Assembly (NCBI RefSeq): GCF_003670115.1 | Contig: NZ_QQTY01000002.1 | Span: 868,001 to 932,000 of the forward strand | Reading direction: 5' to 3' | Length of the DNA: 64,000 bases | From: Natronorubrum halophilum | GTDB lineage: Archaea; Halobacteriota; Halobacteria; Halobacteriales; Natrialbaceae | Shown: piece by piece, positions 34,328 to 43,717 of the stretch | Numbering within the stretch: position 1 is the stretch's first letter | Layout of the letters: the number at the start of each line of letters is the position of its first letter | The notes under the pieces: model-generated | What the model was told of the DNA's origin: nothing | Seen by the model: only the letters and a program-made list of their open reading frames with translations | Databases searched by the model: none | Translations under genes and position numbers: made by a program

Positions 34328-35597
34328 CTGCGGTCACCTCGTCGGTGGTGGTTGTTAACGCTTCCCGTTCGCGTCGGGCGATCGTTCGTCGCATCTCGTT
34401 TTCGACGATCATGTAGCCCTCGTCGAAGCCCATGCCGGGCTTTGCGAGCACCTGCGCCGCGTCGGTCGCGAGCGCGACGTGAGCGCAGGCACGCGCTGAG
34501 GTGTCTGTCTCGTTGCAGGTTCCGCCGAGGTACGCCCGGGTGTCGGTCCCCTCGCAGTAGCGGACCGCCTGTCCGCTGCGGTGGATGCCGCCGAGGTCGG
34601 GCGTCTTGATCTGTACGAGATCGGCCGCCTCGGCGTCGACGAACGCCCGGACGTCCTCGAAGGTGTTACACCACTCGTCGGCGACGATGTCGACGGAGAC
34701 GCCGGCGGCTTTGAGCCCCTCGCGGAGTTCGACCATCGCCTCGATCTGTGCGGGACGGCTGCCGGCGTCCATCGGCCCCTCGATCTGGATCGGGTAGGGT
34801 GCGGCGGCGTCCTCGAGTGCGGCGAAGTAGTCGACGACTTCCTCGCGGTCGTAGGGTGCCTCGAAGATCTCGCCGATCATGCCGTAGACGTCGATGTGGA
34901 ATCGGGGCTCGTAGCCGTCGGGACCGAGTTCCTGCGAGCGTTCGGTCAGCCACTCCACGTACTCGAGCAGCGTCTCGCCGTTCTCGCCGATCTTTTCGAC
35001 GCTGTTGATCAGCGCGTGTGGCAGGACGGGGACGCCCTTGACGAACATCTTCTCGGTGTTGATGTAGCGATTGTCGCCGGACTGGCCGAAGACGGGCACC
35101 GGCTCCGTCGCGGGCTCGGTGCCGAAGGCGTCGGCCAGCACGTCCGTGCGCGTCGCGTTCTCGGCTTCGGCCGCGGCAGCCAGCAGCGCCTGCGAGACGC
35201 CGTAGCGAATCGCCGTGTGGAGACGGTCGCCTTCGACCCGCATCTCCTCGAGTAACTCGGCGTTCTCGAGGAACGCCGTCGCGTCGCGCCCCTCGAGTTC
35301 GTCGGCGACGGGGCCTTCGATGATCGGGGCGTACTCCTCGGCTTTGAACAGCGGGTCGCGTCCGCCGGCACCGGAGTACTGGACGGCGGCGCAGTCGCCG
35401 CGGACGACGGTGCCGTCCGCGAGTTCGACGTCGACGATGATGCTCTCGCCGGCCTGGCGAATCTCGTCGAAGCCGTCGGTAACGGGCTCACCGTCGTAGA
35501 TGAAGCCGTCGTGTTCGGCACCGTGCTTGATCGCGCGCTGGTCGTCGAAGAAGAACCCGGCGTAGCCGGGCGTGGCGTACATTCCTGTAATGATCAT
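34320..35597 (-). CDS. mal: methylaspartate ammonia-lyase
   Basis: 425 residues. Enolase-superfamily fold: N-terminal capping domain TPGYAGFFFDDQRAIKHGAEHDGFIYDG, then barrel with HIDVYGMIGEIF, PIQIEGPMDAGSRPAQIEAM, VADEWCNTFEDVRAF and catalytic-Lys region LVQIKTPDLGGIHRSGQAVRY. Eliminates ammonia from 3-methylaspartate to give mesaconate. The 4 bp ATGA-type overlap with glmE above and 8 bp overlap with mch below show a tight operon. Confidence 0.96.
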   Translation of the reverse strand: MIITGMYATPGYAGFFFDDQRAIKHGAEHDGFIYDGEPVTDGFDEIRQAGESIIVDVELADGTVVRGDCAAVQYSGAGGRDPLFKAEEYAPIIEGPVADELEGRDATAFLENAELLEEMRVEGDRLHTAIRYGVSQALLAAAAEAENATRTDVLADAFGTEPATEPVPVFGQSGDNRYINTEKMFVKGVPVLPHALINSVEKIGENGETLLEYVEWLTERSQELGPDGYEPRFHIDVYGMIGEIFEAPYDREEVVDYFAALEDAAAPYPIQIEGPMDAGSRPAQIEAMVELREGLKAAGVSVDIVADEWCNTFEDVRAFVDAEAADLVQIKTPDLGGIHRSGQAVRYCEGTDTRAYLGGTCNETDTSARACAHVALATDAAQVLAKPGMGFDEGYMIVENEMRRTIARREREALTTTTDEVTADD

Positions 35598-37033
35598 GGT
35601 TTAACGTCACCCTGCGGTCGGCCGATGAGTTTGCCGTCGCTGATCGCGTCGACGTCGTCCGCGACCATTCGGAACGACTGTTTGCGACCCTCGGTGTCCG
35701 CGCGTTGGGACAGTCGGGCCTTGTGAATCTCCTTGATGTCGTCGTCCATCTCGAGGTCGGCCCACTCGAAGATGCGGACGCGACCGTCGTCGTCTCGAGC
35801 GGGGAGCACGGCACCGGCCGCGCTGTCGCTGGGGGCGAACGGCACGTCGAGCGCGCCGGAGTCGAAGGCCTTGAGGGTTCCCTGGACGACGTCGCCGTCG
35901 CCGTGTTCGAAGATGGTATCCATCAGACAGCGCGTCTCGCGCTCGATGAGATCCTGTTCTTCCTCGATGCCGTCGATATCGATCTGCTGTTCGATGGCCA
36001 TGTCGATGACCTGTCGCGTGGTGCGCAGGCCCGCGGAGTTCGCTTCCATGGTCGGCACGCCCTGGAACTCCTGTGGAGACTTGGTGATGACCTTGTCCGG
36101 TTGGGCGATGGCGGCGGTCATTCCTCCGAAGCTGATCACGCCGTTGGCGCGAGCCTCGTCCGGCGGGAAGCCCCCCATCCACTCGTGGAAAACGGTGGTG
36201 ACGACGACCTCGTCGGGCAGGTACTCCCTGCCCAGCTTCTTGAGCGCGTTCAGTGCGGCGACGTCCTGGACGACGTTGCCGACCTGTCCGTAGCCGAGCG
36301 TGAGCGAGCGCACGCCCTGCGTCGCGGCCAGTTTCCCCTCCACGATCATGATCGCGATCGCGATCGAAGGCGGGACGAGCGTCCCCGTGAGGGGACCGAA
36401 GGGCTCGCGGTTGATCCGCACGCCGCGTTCGGTATAGGCACCCGCCAGCCGGTCGACGAACTGCCACTTCTCGATGGTCTCCGCGAGTCCGTGGCGTTTC
36501 GTGTACGGAATGTTGTAGGAGATCGGGCCGCCCTCGAAGCTCTGGAAGCCGCCGGCGAAGGTGATCGCCGCGAGGAGTCGGGCGTCCGGCGTCCCGTGAC
36601 GAACCTCGATCGGCGCGTCGACCGCGTCGATCAGTTTGCGACAGCCGTCGACGCCGTGGTTGACGGCCGGGAAGCCGTTGAGCGTGTCGTCACCCGTCTC
36701 GCGGGCCTTCTCGAGGCCCTGTTGGGCCTTCTCGTACTCGTTATCGCGCGTGTACGAGTCGATCGTGGTCGGAATGAGATCCGCCTTCCCCTCTTCGAGA
36801 AGGTACTGTGAGAGCTCGATCTGATCGTCGAGCCGAGGAACGCCGGCTCGAGGCTGGAGGAGCGGCTTGTCGGCCGACTCCAGAACGTCCGCGAACCGCT
36901 TGCGCTCGGGCAGCGATTCGTGGTACGCGATCGCCTCCTCGAAATCGACGGCGTCGCCGGTGTGCCAGTCGGATCGGATCTCTTCGTCGATACGCCGTAG
37001 CTCGTCGGAGGGAATACGTTCGTCTCGTATCAT
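35594..37033 (-). CDS. glmE: glutamate mutase epsilon (catalytic) subunit
   Basis: 479 residues. GlmE signature regions QPRAGVPRLDDQIELSQYLLEEGKADLIPTTIDSYTRDNEYEKAQ, SFEGGPISYNIPYTKRHGLAETIEKWQ and FHEWMGGFPPDEARANGVISFGG. With the S subunit and adenosylcobalamin it rearranges glutamate to threo-3-methylaspartate, the entry step of the methylaspartate cycle. Directly abuts glmS upstream. Confidence 0.96.
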   Translation of the reverse strand: MIRDERIPSDELRRIDEEIRSDWHTGDAVDFEEAIAYHESLPERKRFADVLESADKPLLQPRAGVPRLDDQIELSQYLLEEGKADLIPTTIDSYTRDNEYEKAQQGLEKARETGDDTLNGFPAVNHGVDGCRKLIDAVDAPIEVRHGTPDARLLAAITFAGGFQSFEGGPISYNIPYTKRHGLAETIEKWQFVDRLAGAYTERGVRINREPFGPLTGTLVPPSIAIAIMIVEGKLAATQGVRSLTLGYGQVGNVVQDVAALNALKKLGREYLPDEVVVTTVFHEWMGGFPPDEARANGVISFGGMTAAIAQPDKVITKSPQEFQGVPTMEANSAGLRTTRQVIDMAIEQQIDIDGIEEEQDLIERETRCLMDTIFEHGDGDVVQGTLKAFDSGALDVPFAPSDSAAGAVLPARDDDGRVRIFEWADLEMDDDIKEIHKARLSQRADTEGRKQSFRMVADDVDAISDGKLIGRPQGDVKP

Positions 37034-37474
37034 CTAGGAACTGATGGTAGCGCGTTCCGACTCGGTCGGTGTGATCTGCAGATCCTGTCGGAGGGCCGCG
37101 ATCGCGTCTTCGGGGTCCGTTTCGGAGTCGAAGACGCGGTCGAAGCCGAGCTCTCGGAACGTCCGTCTGGTCTGCTCGAAGTCGTCCTGACCGACGGCGA
37201 GGTTGCCGCCGATGTAGGAGACGGCGTCGACACCGGCCGCCTCGAGAACCTGATGGAACCCCTGACAGTCTTGCTCGGCGTGGCCGTAGAGCGAAGAGAC
37301 CAGTACGGCCTCGGCGTCGTGGTCTACCGCCGCCTCGGCGAACTCCTCCTGGGAGGTCTGAACACCGAGGTTGACAACGTCGAAGCCTGCTGCACTGAAG
37401 GCCTGCTCTAAGATTGTGATTCCAACGACGTGGGCGTCGGAGCCGATCACGCCGAGGACGACCGTTTGGGACAT
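37034..37474 (-). CDS. glmS: glutamate mutase S (cobalamin-binding) subunit
   Basis: 146 residues from the ATG at 37474 (SQTVVLGVIGSDAHVVGITILEQAFSAAGFDVVNLGVQTSQ). The B12-binding motif is present: DAHVVG (DxHxxG), then VLVSSLYGHAEQD and YIGGNLAVG. Forms the sigma2 part of the mutase that carries the cofactor. First gene of the minus-strand cluster; the 150 bp before it is the shared, AT-rich promoter region of the divergent CoA-transferase. Confidence 0.95.
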   Translation of the reverse strand: MSQTVVLGVIGSDAHVVGITILEQAFSAAGFDVVNLGVQTSQEEFAEAAVDHDAEAVLVSSLYGHAEQDCQGFHQVLEAAGVDAVSYIGGNLAVGQDDFEQTRRTFRELGFDRVFDSETDPEDAIAALRQDLQITPTESERATISS

Positions 37475-37625
37475 CGTATGCAGAACCATGAGGAACTACC
37501 CTATAAACCTAATGATCTTCCATGATAATACTCCTTAAACATCCTAACAGCGTCCCTATGGTACGACCTCACAACATACATGATCTATGGTAAGGGTTTT
37601 GGTCGTGTGTGGGAACGGCCAGTAC

Positions 37626-38804
37626 ATGGGAGCGCTCTCGAATCTCCGTGTGCTGGACCTGACCCAGGTGCTTGCCGGACCGTACTGTACGATGTTACTC
37701 GCGGACATGGGTGCGGACGTCGTCAAAATCGAACGCCCCGGCGGGGACCTCATCCGATCGAATCCGCCGTTCGTGGACGACGCCGAGGCGGAAGCCTACG
37801 GCGGGTACTTCCAGAGCGTCAACCGCGGCAAGCGGAGTATCGAACTGGACTTCGGCGACGACGAGGACCGCGCGGACTTCCTCTCGCTCGTCGAAACCGC
37901 TGACATCGTCGTCGAGAACTACCGCGCGGGAACGATGGAGAAGTACGACCTGAGCTACGAGACGCTGACGGAGTACAACTCCGATCTCATCTACTCCTCG
38001 ATCCGCGGCTTCGGCGACCCGCGCACGGGAGAAACCGACCGGCAGGGCCAGCCCTCCTTCGACCTCATCGCGCAGGCGCTCGGGGGCGTCATGGAGATCA
38101 CGGGACAGGAAGACGGGCCGCCGACGAAAACCGGCCCCGGCGTGGGCGATCTGTTTACGGCGACGCTGAACTGCATCGGCATCCTCGCGGCGGTCAACCA
38201 CCGCGAGCAGACCGGCGAGGGCCAGTACGTCGACACGGCCATGTACGACTCGATGCTCAGCTTCACCGAACGGGCAATCTACCAGCAGTCCTACGCCGGC
38301 GAAGCCCCGACCCGGCGGGGGAACTCCCACCCGACGCTGTTTCCCTACGACGCCTTCGAAACCGACGACGGCTACGTCGTCATCGCCGCCTTCGGCACCA
38401 ATCACTGGCAAGAGGTCTGTAACGCGATGGGGCGCGAGGATCTCGCCGAGGAGTACCCCACCGCCGCGGAACGCCTCGAGCACCGCGAGGCCCTGCGCGA
38501 GGAACTCGTCGACTGGACGGCCGAGCGGACCAACGACGAACTCATCGATACCCTCGAGGGTCGCGTGCCGGTCGCGCCGGTCCAGACCACCGAGGAGATC
38601 TTCGAGGATCCCCACGTGGACGCTCGAGACATGCTGGTGGCGGTCGAACAGCCCGGAGCCGACCGAGACGTCGAGATCGCCGGCAACCCGATCAAGATGT
38701 CCAAAACGACGCCGGAGCCGCGGGGAAGGGCACCGCTGCTCGATGAACACCGCGAAGACGTACTGGGCGAGGAAGCGGACGCCGAGAAGCCGGCCGACGA
38801 CTGA
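37626..38804 (+). CDS. mct: succinyl-CoA:mesaconate CoA-transferase (family III)
   Basis: 392 residues from the ATG at 37626 (GALSNLRVLDLTQVLAGPYCTMLLADMGADVVKIERP). Family III CoA-transferase with EKYDLSYETLTEYNSDLIYSSIRGFG, catalytic Asp in TGPGVGDLFTATL, and CoA-binding regions near the N-terminus. In the methylaspartate cycle this enzyme activates mesaconate using succinyl-CoA. Divergent from the rest of the cluster but part of the same pathway. An in-frame GTG 39 bp upstream is less likely. Confidence 0.93.
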   Translation: MGALSNLRVLDLTQVLAGPYCTMLLADMGADVVKIERPGGDLIRSNPPFVDDAEAEAYGGYFQSVNRGKRSIELDFGDDEDRADFLSLVETADIVVENYRAGTMEKYDLSYETLTEYNSDLIYSSIRGFGDPRTGETDRQGQPSFDLIAQALGGVMEITGQEDGPPTKTGPGVGDLFTATLNCIGILAAVNHREQTGEGQYVDTAMYDSMLSFTERAIYQQSYAGEAPTRRGNSHPTLFPYDAFETDDGYVVIAAFGTNHWQEVCNAMGREDLAEEYPTAAERLEHREALREELVDWTAERTNDELIDTLEGRVPVAPVQTTEEIFEDPHVDARDMLVAVEQPGADRDVEIAGNPIKMSKTTPEPRGRAPLLDEHREDVLGEEADAEKPADD

Positions 38805-39055
38805 TACGGATCGGTGTACCGTTTTCCGACGGACCGTACGAGGCGGACCGGTCCGCTCACCGTGCGATTCTGTCTTGTTCCCGTTTTCGCGCGCGTACGA
38901 ACGGCTACGTTCTCCGCCCCGGCTGTGACCGAACTGTCAGGCTCAGCGGGGCTGTTGCCGGGTCAACGCTCAAGTCGAACGAACTCGACAACGTGATCAC
39001 GTCGATTCCGTCGCCGACTCGATCACGCGTCGACGGTTCGAGAACCACGCCAATC

Positions 39056-41062
39056 ATGGTCGATGACTCACCAGCCGAGACGAGTACCGACGATTCTCGC
39101 CTCTCGCGTCGCGGCTACCTCCTCGCGGCCGGCGGCCTGGGGGCCGGTCTGGCGGGTGGCTACGCGGGGTACCGCCATCTCCTCGAGGGGCGGCCGGACG
39201 ATTCGCCCCCGCTCGGTGACCCGCCGGAGCGACGGGAGGATTTCCTCTGGCTCGGGGGCACCCTCTGGCGCGACGACGCGGTCCGGGAGAATCTCTTCGC
39301 GTTCGCGCGCCGCCACGACCTCGCGGTCGTGCTCGTAAAGACCCACTCGAGCGAAACGCCCCTCGACGAGAACCTCGAGGCGCTGTTGACCGCCGCGAGC
39401 GAGTTCGATCTCGAGGTCTGGCTCAACGTCGGACTGCTAAACGACATCCACGCCGAGGCGTTCGTCTCCGACGACGACGCCCGCGAGCGGCACCTCGATC
39501 GGCTCAGGGAGGTCGCGCGCCTTCACGGCGACCTGTTCGATACCGGACGCATCATCCTCTGGCAGGAGGCACCGGTCATGGGGCAGTGGGTCGAGGGCGG
39601 CGACTGGAACGAAGCGGCGGTCGACAACCTGATCGAGTTCGGTCCGGAGATCTTCGACGCCCAGAAGCGGGCCATCGAGGGGGCGAACGACGCGCTCGAC
39701 GTCGGCCTCTTCGTCCACTTTCCGTACATCGTCGACTCGAAGCGACCCGAGGTGTTCGAGGCGCTCGCGCGAGGCCTCCGGCGTCGAAACGCGGATCCCG
39801 ACTTCGCGGTCGTCGATTTCTACCGGGGCTGGTACGAGAAGGACGTCGGGCCGGAACGGGCCGACGAAGCCGTCCGCAGCCTCGTCACGAACGCGCGTGT
39901 GGCGCTCGAGAACCGACCCGTGTTCTACCTCGGACAGAGCCACACCATCAACCCGAACCACACGCCGAGCAAGCAGGCGATGCGGATGAATCTGCGGGCC
40001 TCGATCGACGCCGGGGCGGCCGGCCTGAGCTGGTACGCTCGCAGCGGGTACGAGCCGACCGAGAGCGGGTTCGATCCCTTCGTGCCGAACGTCGAGGGGG
40101 CCGAACTCGACGGCGACTCGATCAACACGGTGACGATCGCCCGCGACCGGTTCCTGTACCCGTGGCTGGCGACGCTCGAAACCGGGCACGGGTTCGACGC
40201 GGACGAAGCGTTCGATCTCTGGCTGCTCGGCGACGGCTTCGACTTCCACGACCACCGGCTGTCGGTACGCACCGCCGACGGGACGTGGGAGTACGTCGGT
40301 GACTTCGGCGGGTACGCCGACGGCGACTACCCCGACGGCAGCGAGGCCACCGACCGAGCGACCGTTTTTCGCGCGCTGGATCGCGACCGCCTCCTCGAGG
40401 ACGGCGCGCTCGAGTGTCGAATCGAGACGGTCGCGGGAAGTTCCGGGGCCGACCTGCGGTCAGCGTTCGCGATGCCCTGCGACCCGGACGCCTACGTGAG
40501 CGAGCGAGACGCCGCGGCGTTCGCCCGCGAGGACGCGCCGCTCGAGGCGGTCAGTCTCGGACACGCGAGCGAGCGCACCGCGTTAGCGCCGGGCGAACGG
40601 CAACGGGTCACGGTTCCCGTCGACGGGCGGGGAGCGTCGCTCGAGCGGCTCCCCCACCCCGACCACCTCGAGGTACTCGATCGGCTGGCGGCGTTCGAAG
40701 AGCGCGAGGACGTCGATCCGTCTACTCGCTTCGATCTCTGGGTTCGGGGCTCGGATCTCGCGGATCCGTCCGCCGTCCCGCCGATTCTCGACACGGACGG
40801 AAACGAGCGAGCGCCCGCGGACGTCGGCATCGTCGCGTCGACGGACGACGCCGCCGTCTGTTACGGGCTCGAGCGCGAGCGATTCCTCGCGGACGGCGGA
40901 CTCGAACTGGCCGACGGGACGGATGCCTCCGTCGAGACGGCCTACGCGATGCCGTACGCCGGCCGTGCTACGTTCCGCTCGCCCGCTCGAGTCGCCGAAC
41001 TGCTTTCCGAGCAGCCCGACGAAGCGGAGATATTCAGCCTCGAGCGCGTGGAACCGGAATGA
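39056..41062 (+). CDS. Tat-exported protein with TIM-barrel-like domain, function unknown
   Basis: 668 residues from the ATG at 39056. Starts with an acidic stretch then a Tat signal SRRGYLLAAGGLGAGLAGGYAGY. Residues about 60-345 look like a glycoside-hydrolase-like beta/alpha barrel: FLWLGGTLWRDDAVRENLFAF, VVLVKTHSSETPLDENLEALL, IILWQEAPVMGQWVEGGDWNEAAVD, LFVHFPYIVDSKRPEVFEAL, and GLSWYARSGYEPTESGFDPF. The second half is beta-rich and contains a tandem-like pair of segments each ending in an 'FAMPCD / YAMPYA' motif. Active-site acids cannot be assigned with confidence. Export suggests an extracellular role, perhaps with polysaccharides. Confidence 0.85.
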   Translation: MVDDSPAETSTDDSRLSRRGYLLAAGGLGAGLAGGYAGYRHLLEGRPDDSPPLGDPPERREDFLWLGGTLWRDDAVRENLFAFARRHDLAVVLVKTHSSETPLDENLEALLTAASEFDLEVWLNVGLLNDIHAEAFVSDDDARERHLDRLREVARLHGDLFDTGRIILWQEAPVMGQWVEGGDWNEAAVDNLIEFGPEIFDAQKRAIEGANDALDVGLFVHFPYIVDSKRPEVFEALARGLRRRNADPDFAVVDFYRGWYEKDVGPERADEAVRSLVTNARVALENRPVFYLGQSHTINPNHTPSKQAMRMNLRASIDAGAAGLSWYARSGYEPTESGFDPFVPNVEGAELDGDSINTVTIARDRFLYPWLATLETGHGFDADEAFDLWLLGDGFDFHDHRLSVRTADGTWEYVGDFGGYADGDYPDGSEATDRATVFRALDRDRLLEDGALECRIETVAGSSGADLRSAFAMPCDPDAYVSERDAAAFAREDAPLEAVSLGHASERTALAPGERQRVTVPVDGRGASLERLPHPDHLEVLDRLAAFEEREDVDPSTRFDLWVRGSDLADPSAVPPILDTDGNERAPADVGIVASTDDAAVCYGLERERFLADGGLELADGTDASVETAYAMPYAGRATFRSPARVAELLSEQPDEAEIFSLERVEPE

Positions 41063-41417
41063 ACTACACTCGGCTATATACAGCACGCAGAACGAGTCGA
41101 GGCTGAAATCGGCCGATGGTCCTTCTCGAGAGGTCAGGCCCCGCTCGGAGAGTATATTGTTTGGCTCGCAGACGGTCGAGACACAGCGATCATCGCCCTC
41201 GGAAACCGAACGACAAACCGCAACCGAGGAAGAGAATCGAGAGTTACGGTACTGCAGTCTCGAAACCCCCGCTCGAGTCGGTAACGAAATCTCGGTCTCG
41301 AGCCCCGTTTACGGACCGAACTCTCATCCCCTCCTGCCGGGTTCGATGGTGGTGTGTCGTAGCCGGTTCGAACCCGCCAGCCGAGAGCCCGGCTACCCGC
41401 CGCGGCTCGAGTCCTCC
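41063..41417. other. 355 bp intergenic region
   Basis: No gene with credible start and codon bias on either strand. A GGTTCGAACC word near 41371 recalls a T loop, but the surrounding stems do not form a tRNA. Confidence 0.4.
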
Positions 41418-41579
41418 CTATTCGAACTCGAGCACGGGTGGCATCACCCGACAGCCACAGGGGACGGCCGAGCCGGTCGCCGGACCGGACACCGTCGTCG
41501 CAACGATCTCGGAGCCACAGCGCGGACACTCGGGGAACGACGCGGACTCGCGGTCCGATTCCTCGGGGTTGCCGTTCAC
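41418..41579 (-). CDS. 53-residue zinc-ribbon protein
   Basis: GTG start at 41579, TAG at 41418-41420. Sequence contains ESASFPECPRCGSEIVATTV and later AVPCGCRVMPPVLEFE, i.e. a CPxC knuckle and a CGC pair 20 residues on, enough for one zinc. Such mini zinc-ribbon proteins are abundant in haloarchaea. A GTG two codons upstream is an alternative start. A palindromic TATA region lies about 70 bp upstream. Confidence 0.7.
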   Translation of the reverse strand: MNGNPEESDRESASFPECPRCGSEIVATTVSGPATGSAVPCGCRVMPPVLEFE

Positions 41580-41902
41580 TCCCACGGCGAAACCCCTCCA
41601 ATCCGCACTGCTGCTGGTCGATAGCGATGCGTCAGCGTTGCGGGATGTTTATATCCCGCCAGAATGTATGCAATCATGGCTTTGACCCTTGCGGGTTGGA
41701 AGCCACGTCTCGGGTGTCATCACCACCCGGGGCATTTCGATACCCCCGTATGGAGTGTGGATTCCGTTCTGATTGTTGAACTATGGCATCTTATATCTAC
41801 TGGATATTAGGGGAAACGAGGTGTCGGTTCTCGAGTCAGGACGGAGAAAGCGGGCTCGAGTCGGCGAACTCGAGGACCGACTCGAGACAGTGTGAAAAGG
41901 AG
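41580..41902. other. intergenic region between zinc-ribbon and HTH genes
   Basis: Apart from the palindrome at 41640-41659 no feature is evident. The sequence near 41780-41810 is AT-rich. Confidence 0.4.
41640..41659 (-). promoter_or_regulatory. palindrome enclosing a TATA-like box
   Basis: GCGGGAT (41640-41646) and ATCCCGC (41653-41659) flank a GTTTAT core; on the minus strand the core reads ATATAAAC. A regulator bound here would cover the TATA box of the zinc-ribbon gene. Confidence 0.4.
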
Positions 41903-42292
41903 CTACGAGGGGTCGACGCCGGTGATGTTGCGACGATCCGCGTCGATCTCCTGGCGTCCGAGATGCGTGATCTTGTAGAACGTCTGGCGGCCGTCACCGT
42001 CGTCGGGTGCGCCGGTCCGCGCGACGAGCCCGACGTCGACGAGTTTGCCGAGGTGGTGGCTGAGGTCGAAGCTGTCATCGTCGATCGCGCCGGCGAGTTC
42101 CGCTCGCGCGACCTCGTCTCGTTCCCGGAGGAGGAACAGGATCGCGTACCGTCTCTCGTCGCCGAGCGCTGCTTTTCGGGTGGCGTGATCGGCGAGCGTT
42201 CCCATACTGCCGTCGAAGAGCCGCTGGTCAACGTACTGTTCGAGATCGCCGTCGTCGGGCGTGGACGTCGTGTAAGCGGTTTCAGCGGCCAT
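41903..42292 (-). CDS. ArsR-like winged-helix regulator
   Basis: 129 residues. Helix-turn-helix core DHATRKAALGDERRYAILFLLRERDEVARAELAGAIDDDSFDLSHHLGKLVDVGLVARTGAPDDGDGRQTFYKITHLGRQEID with a typical ArsR-type recognition helix and wing. N-terminal 30 residues are acidic and probably disordered. A DNA-binding repressor or activator with unknown targets; ATG at 42292. Divergent from DUF5785-like gene at 42536 with a 240 bp AT-rich gap. Confidence 0.85.
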   Translation of the reverse strand: MAAETAYTTSTPDDGDLEQYVDQRLFDGSMGTLADHATRKAALGDERRYAILFLLRERDEVARAELAGAIDDDSFDLSHHLGKLVDVGLVARTGAPDDGDGRQTFYKITHLGRQEIDADRRNITGVDPS

Positions 42293-42535
42293 CGTTGGCT
42301 GGACGTACGGCGTGGTGCTGTATGAGGGTGGCGGTTACAGAGAATATATTCTTTGTTTTTCGTTTATATTTCCTGCGTGCGTTTTCTCACGAGTTATGAA
42401 TAGTCCTTTTGCCCCCGTACGACGGGCGTTCCGGACGCCGCCCATCCCAAACCGTCGCTGGTGTCGACTCGAGTCGCGTCCCTCCCGCCAGGCCGGAGAG
42501 TAACCCTTTTGCGGGACCCCCGCACACGTCCCCGT

Positions 42536-42856
42536 ATGGACTGGCCACACGATCCCGACGGCGAGGAAGCGAGCGAAGGGATGCGCAAGTTTGACATGCG
42601 GATCATCGCGGACAAAGTCGACGACGAGGAGGACTTCCCGATGAAGCGCGACGAGTTCGTCGCGGAGCACGGCGACGATCCGATCCGGATCAACTACAAG
42701 CGGGTCGTCCCGATGCGCGAAATCTTCGAGTACGTCGAACCGGAGGAGTTCGAGACGATCCTCGACATGCACAAGGCGGTCGGCAACGCGATGCGCGCTG
42801 GCGATTTCTGGGAGTACCACCCGAAGGGTGCCGACCCGGAAAAGAAACACGCCTGA
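42536..42856 (+). CDS. DUF5785-like haloarchaeal protein
   Basis: 106 residues starting DWPHDPDGEEASEGMRKFDMRIIADKVDDEEDFPMKRDEFV, with later YKRVVPMREIFEYVEPEEFETILDMHKAVGNAMRAGDFWEYHPKGADP. This matches the haloarchaeal family I know as DUF5785. Function is unknown; related sequences are compact soluble proteins. It precedes the GTP cyclohydrolase III gene by about 100 bp in the same direction and might be cotranscribed. Leaderless promoter likely (TAACCCTTTTGC about 30 bp upstream). Confidence 0.8.
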   Translation: MDWPHDPDGEEASEGMRKFDMRIIADKVDDEEDFPMKRDEFVAEHGDDPIRINYKRVVPMREIFEYVEPEEFETILDMHKAVGNAMRAGDFWEYHPKGADPEKKHA

Positions 42857-42952
42857 GCACCGACTCGGGTCGCCCGACGCTCGCCTGTTCTCCCCGTCTC
42901 GAATCTGGATTACGTATCACTTATACGACGGCGTTCGAAAGGATTCGTCACC

Positions 42953-43717
42953 GTGACTACTACGCAGGTGACGCTCGTTCAGATCGACAACTACGGGCCG
43001 TGGACGGTGACACCGGAGCCCCGACGGGAGGCTGATCTGCAGACGCTTCAGTCCCGGCTCTACGCCGACATCTCTCAGTTCGTCGGGAACCGCGGCGGCT
43101 ACACCTTCTTCACTCGCTTCGACAACATGATCGCCGTCACGAACGGCCTCGACCTCGCGGACCACGCGCTCCTTCAGGAGTCCGTCGGCAACCGCTACCC
43201 CGTGACGCTCAGTTTCGGCGTCGCGACCGACGCCAGCCCCGTACGGGCCCTCGCAGACGCGACGAAGTACGTCCAGGACGCCGGCAGCGCACAGGACAAG
43301 AACCGACAGGAGTGTCTCGAGGGGCGCGTCCTTGAAGACGATCACCGAACCGACGAGGACGTCCAGATCGCACACTTCGACGTCATCAACGCGACCGGCC
43401 AGTACACCGACGAACTCAACGCCTTCGACACGTTCATCGAGATCGAACAGGGGTACGCCGAACTCATGCGCCACATGCGCTACGCCCACGAGAGCCTCTC
43501 CTTTTTCGTCGGCGGCGACAACATCATCGTCGTCTGTCCGGAGCTCACGGAAGCGGACTACGAGGAGGCGGTCTCTCACGTCGAAGAAGCCGTCGACGTC
43601 GAACTGCAGGTGGGTGCCGGTCGCGGTACGAGCGCCCACGACGCCGGATTCGCCGCGAAACACGCCCTCGAGTGCTGTCGAGCCAACGGCACCCGAGTCG
43701 AACTCGACTGGGAATAG
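42953..43717 (+). CDS. gch3: GTP cyclohydrolase III (archaeal, FAPy-GMP forming)
   Basis: 254 residues from a GTG start. Matches archaeal GTP cyclohydrolase IIa/III (ArfA): VTLVQIDNYGPWTVTPEPRREADLQTLQSRLYADI, GGYTFFTRFDNMIAVTNG, and ESLSFFVGGDNIIVVCPE with the palm-like nucleotidyl cyclase fold. It opens GTP to the formamidopyrimidine nucleotide at the start of archaeal riboflavin and F420 synthesis. Full length; no partner gene is adjacent except the DUF5785 gene upstream. Confidence 0.95.
   Translation: MTTTQVTLVQIDNYGPWTVTPEPRREADLQTLQSRLYADISQFVGNRGGYTFFTRFDNMIAVTNGLDLADHALLQESVGNRYPVTLSFGVATDASPVRALADATKYVQDAGSAQDKNRQECLEGRVLEDDHRTDEDVQIAHFDVINATGQYTDELNAFDTFIEIEQGYAELMRHMRYAHESLSFFVGGDNIIVVCPELTEADYEEAVSHVEEAVDVELQVGAGRGTSAHDAGFAAKHALECCRANGTRVELDWE

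Noticed and set aside
32054-34609. 851-codon plus-strand frame across the methylaspartate genes
   Set aside because: Antisense of two real enzymes with overlapping starts; no domain in the translation.
41340-41400. possible tRNA around GGTTCGAACC
   Set aside because: T-loop-like word only; acceptor, D and anticodon stems do not form.
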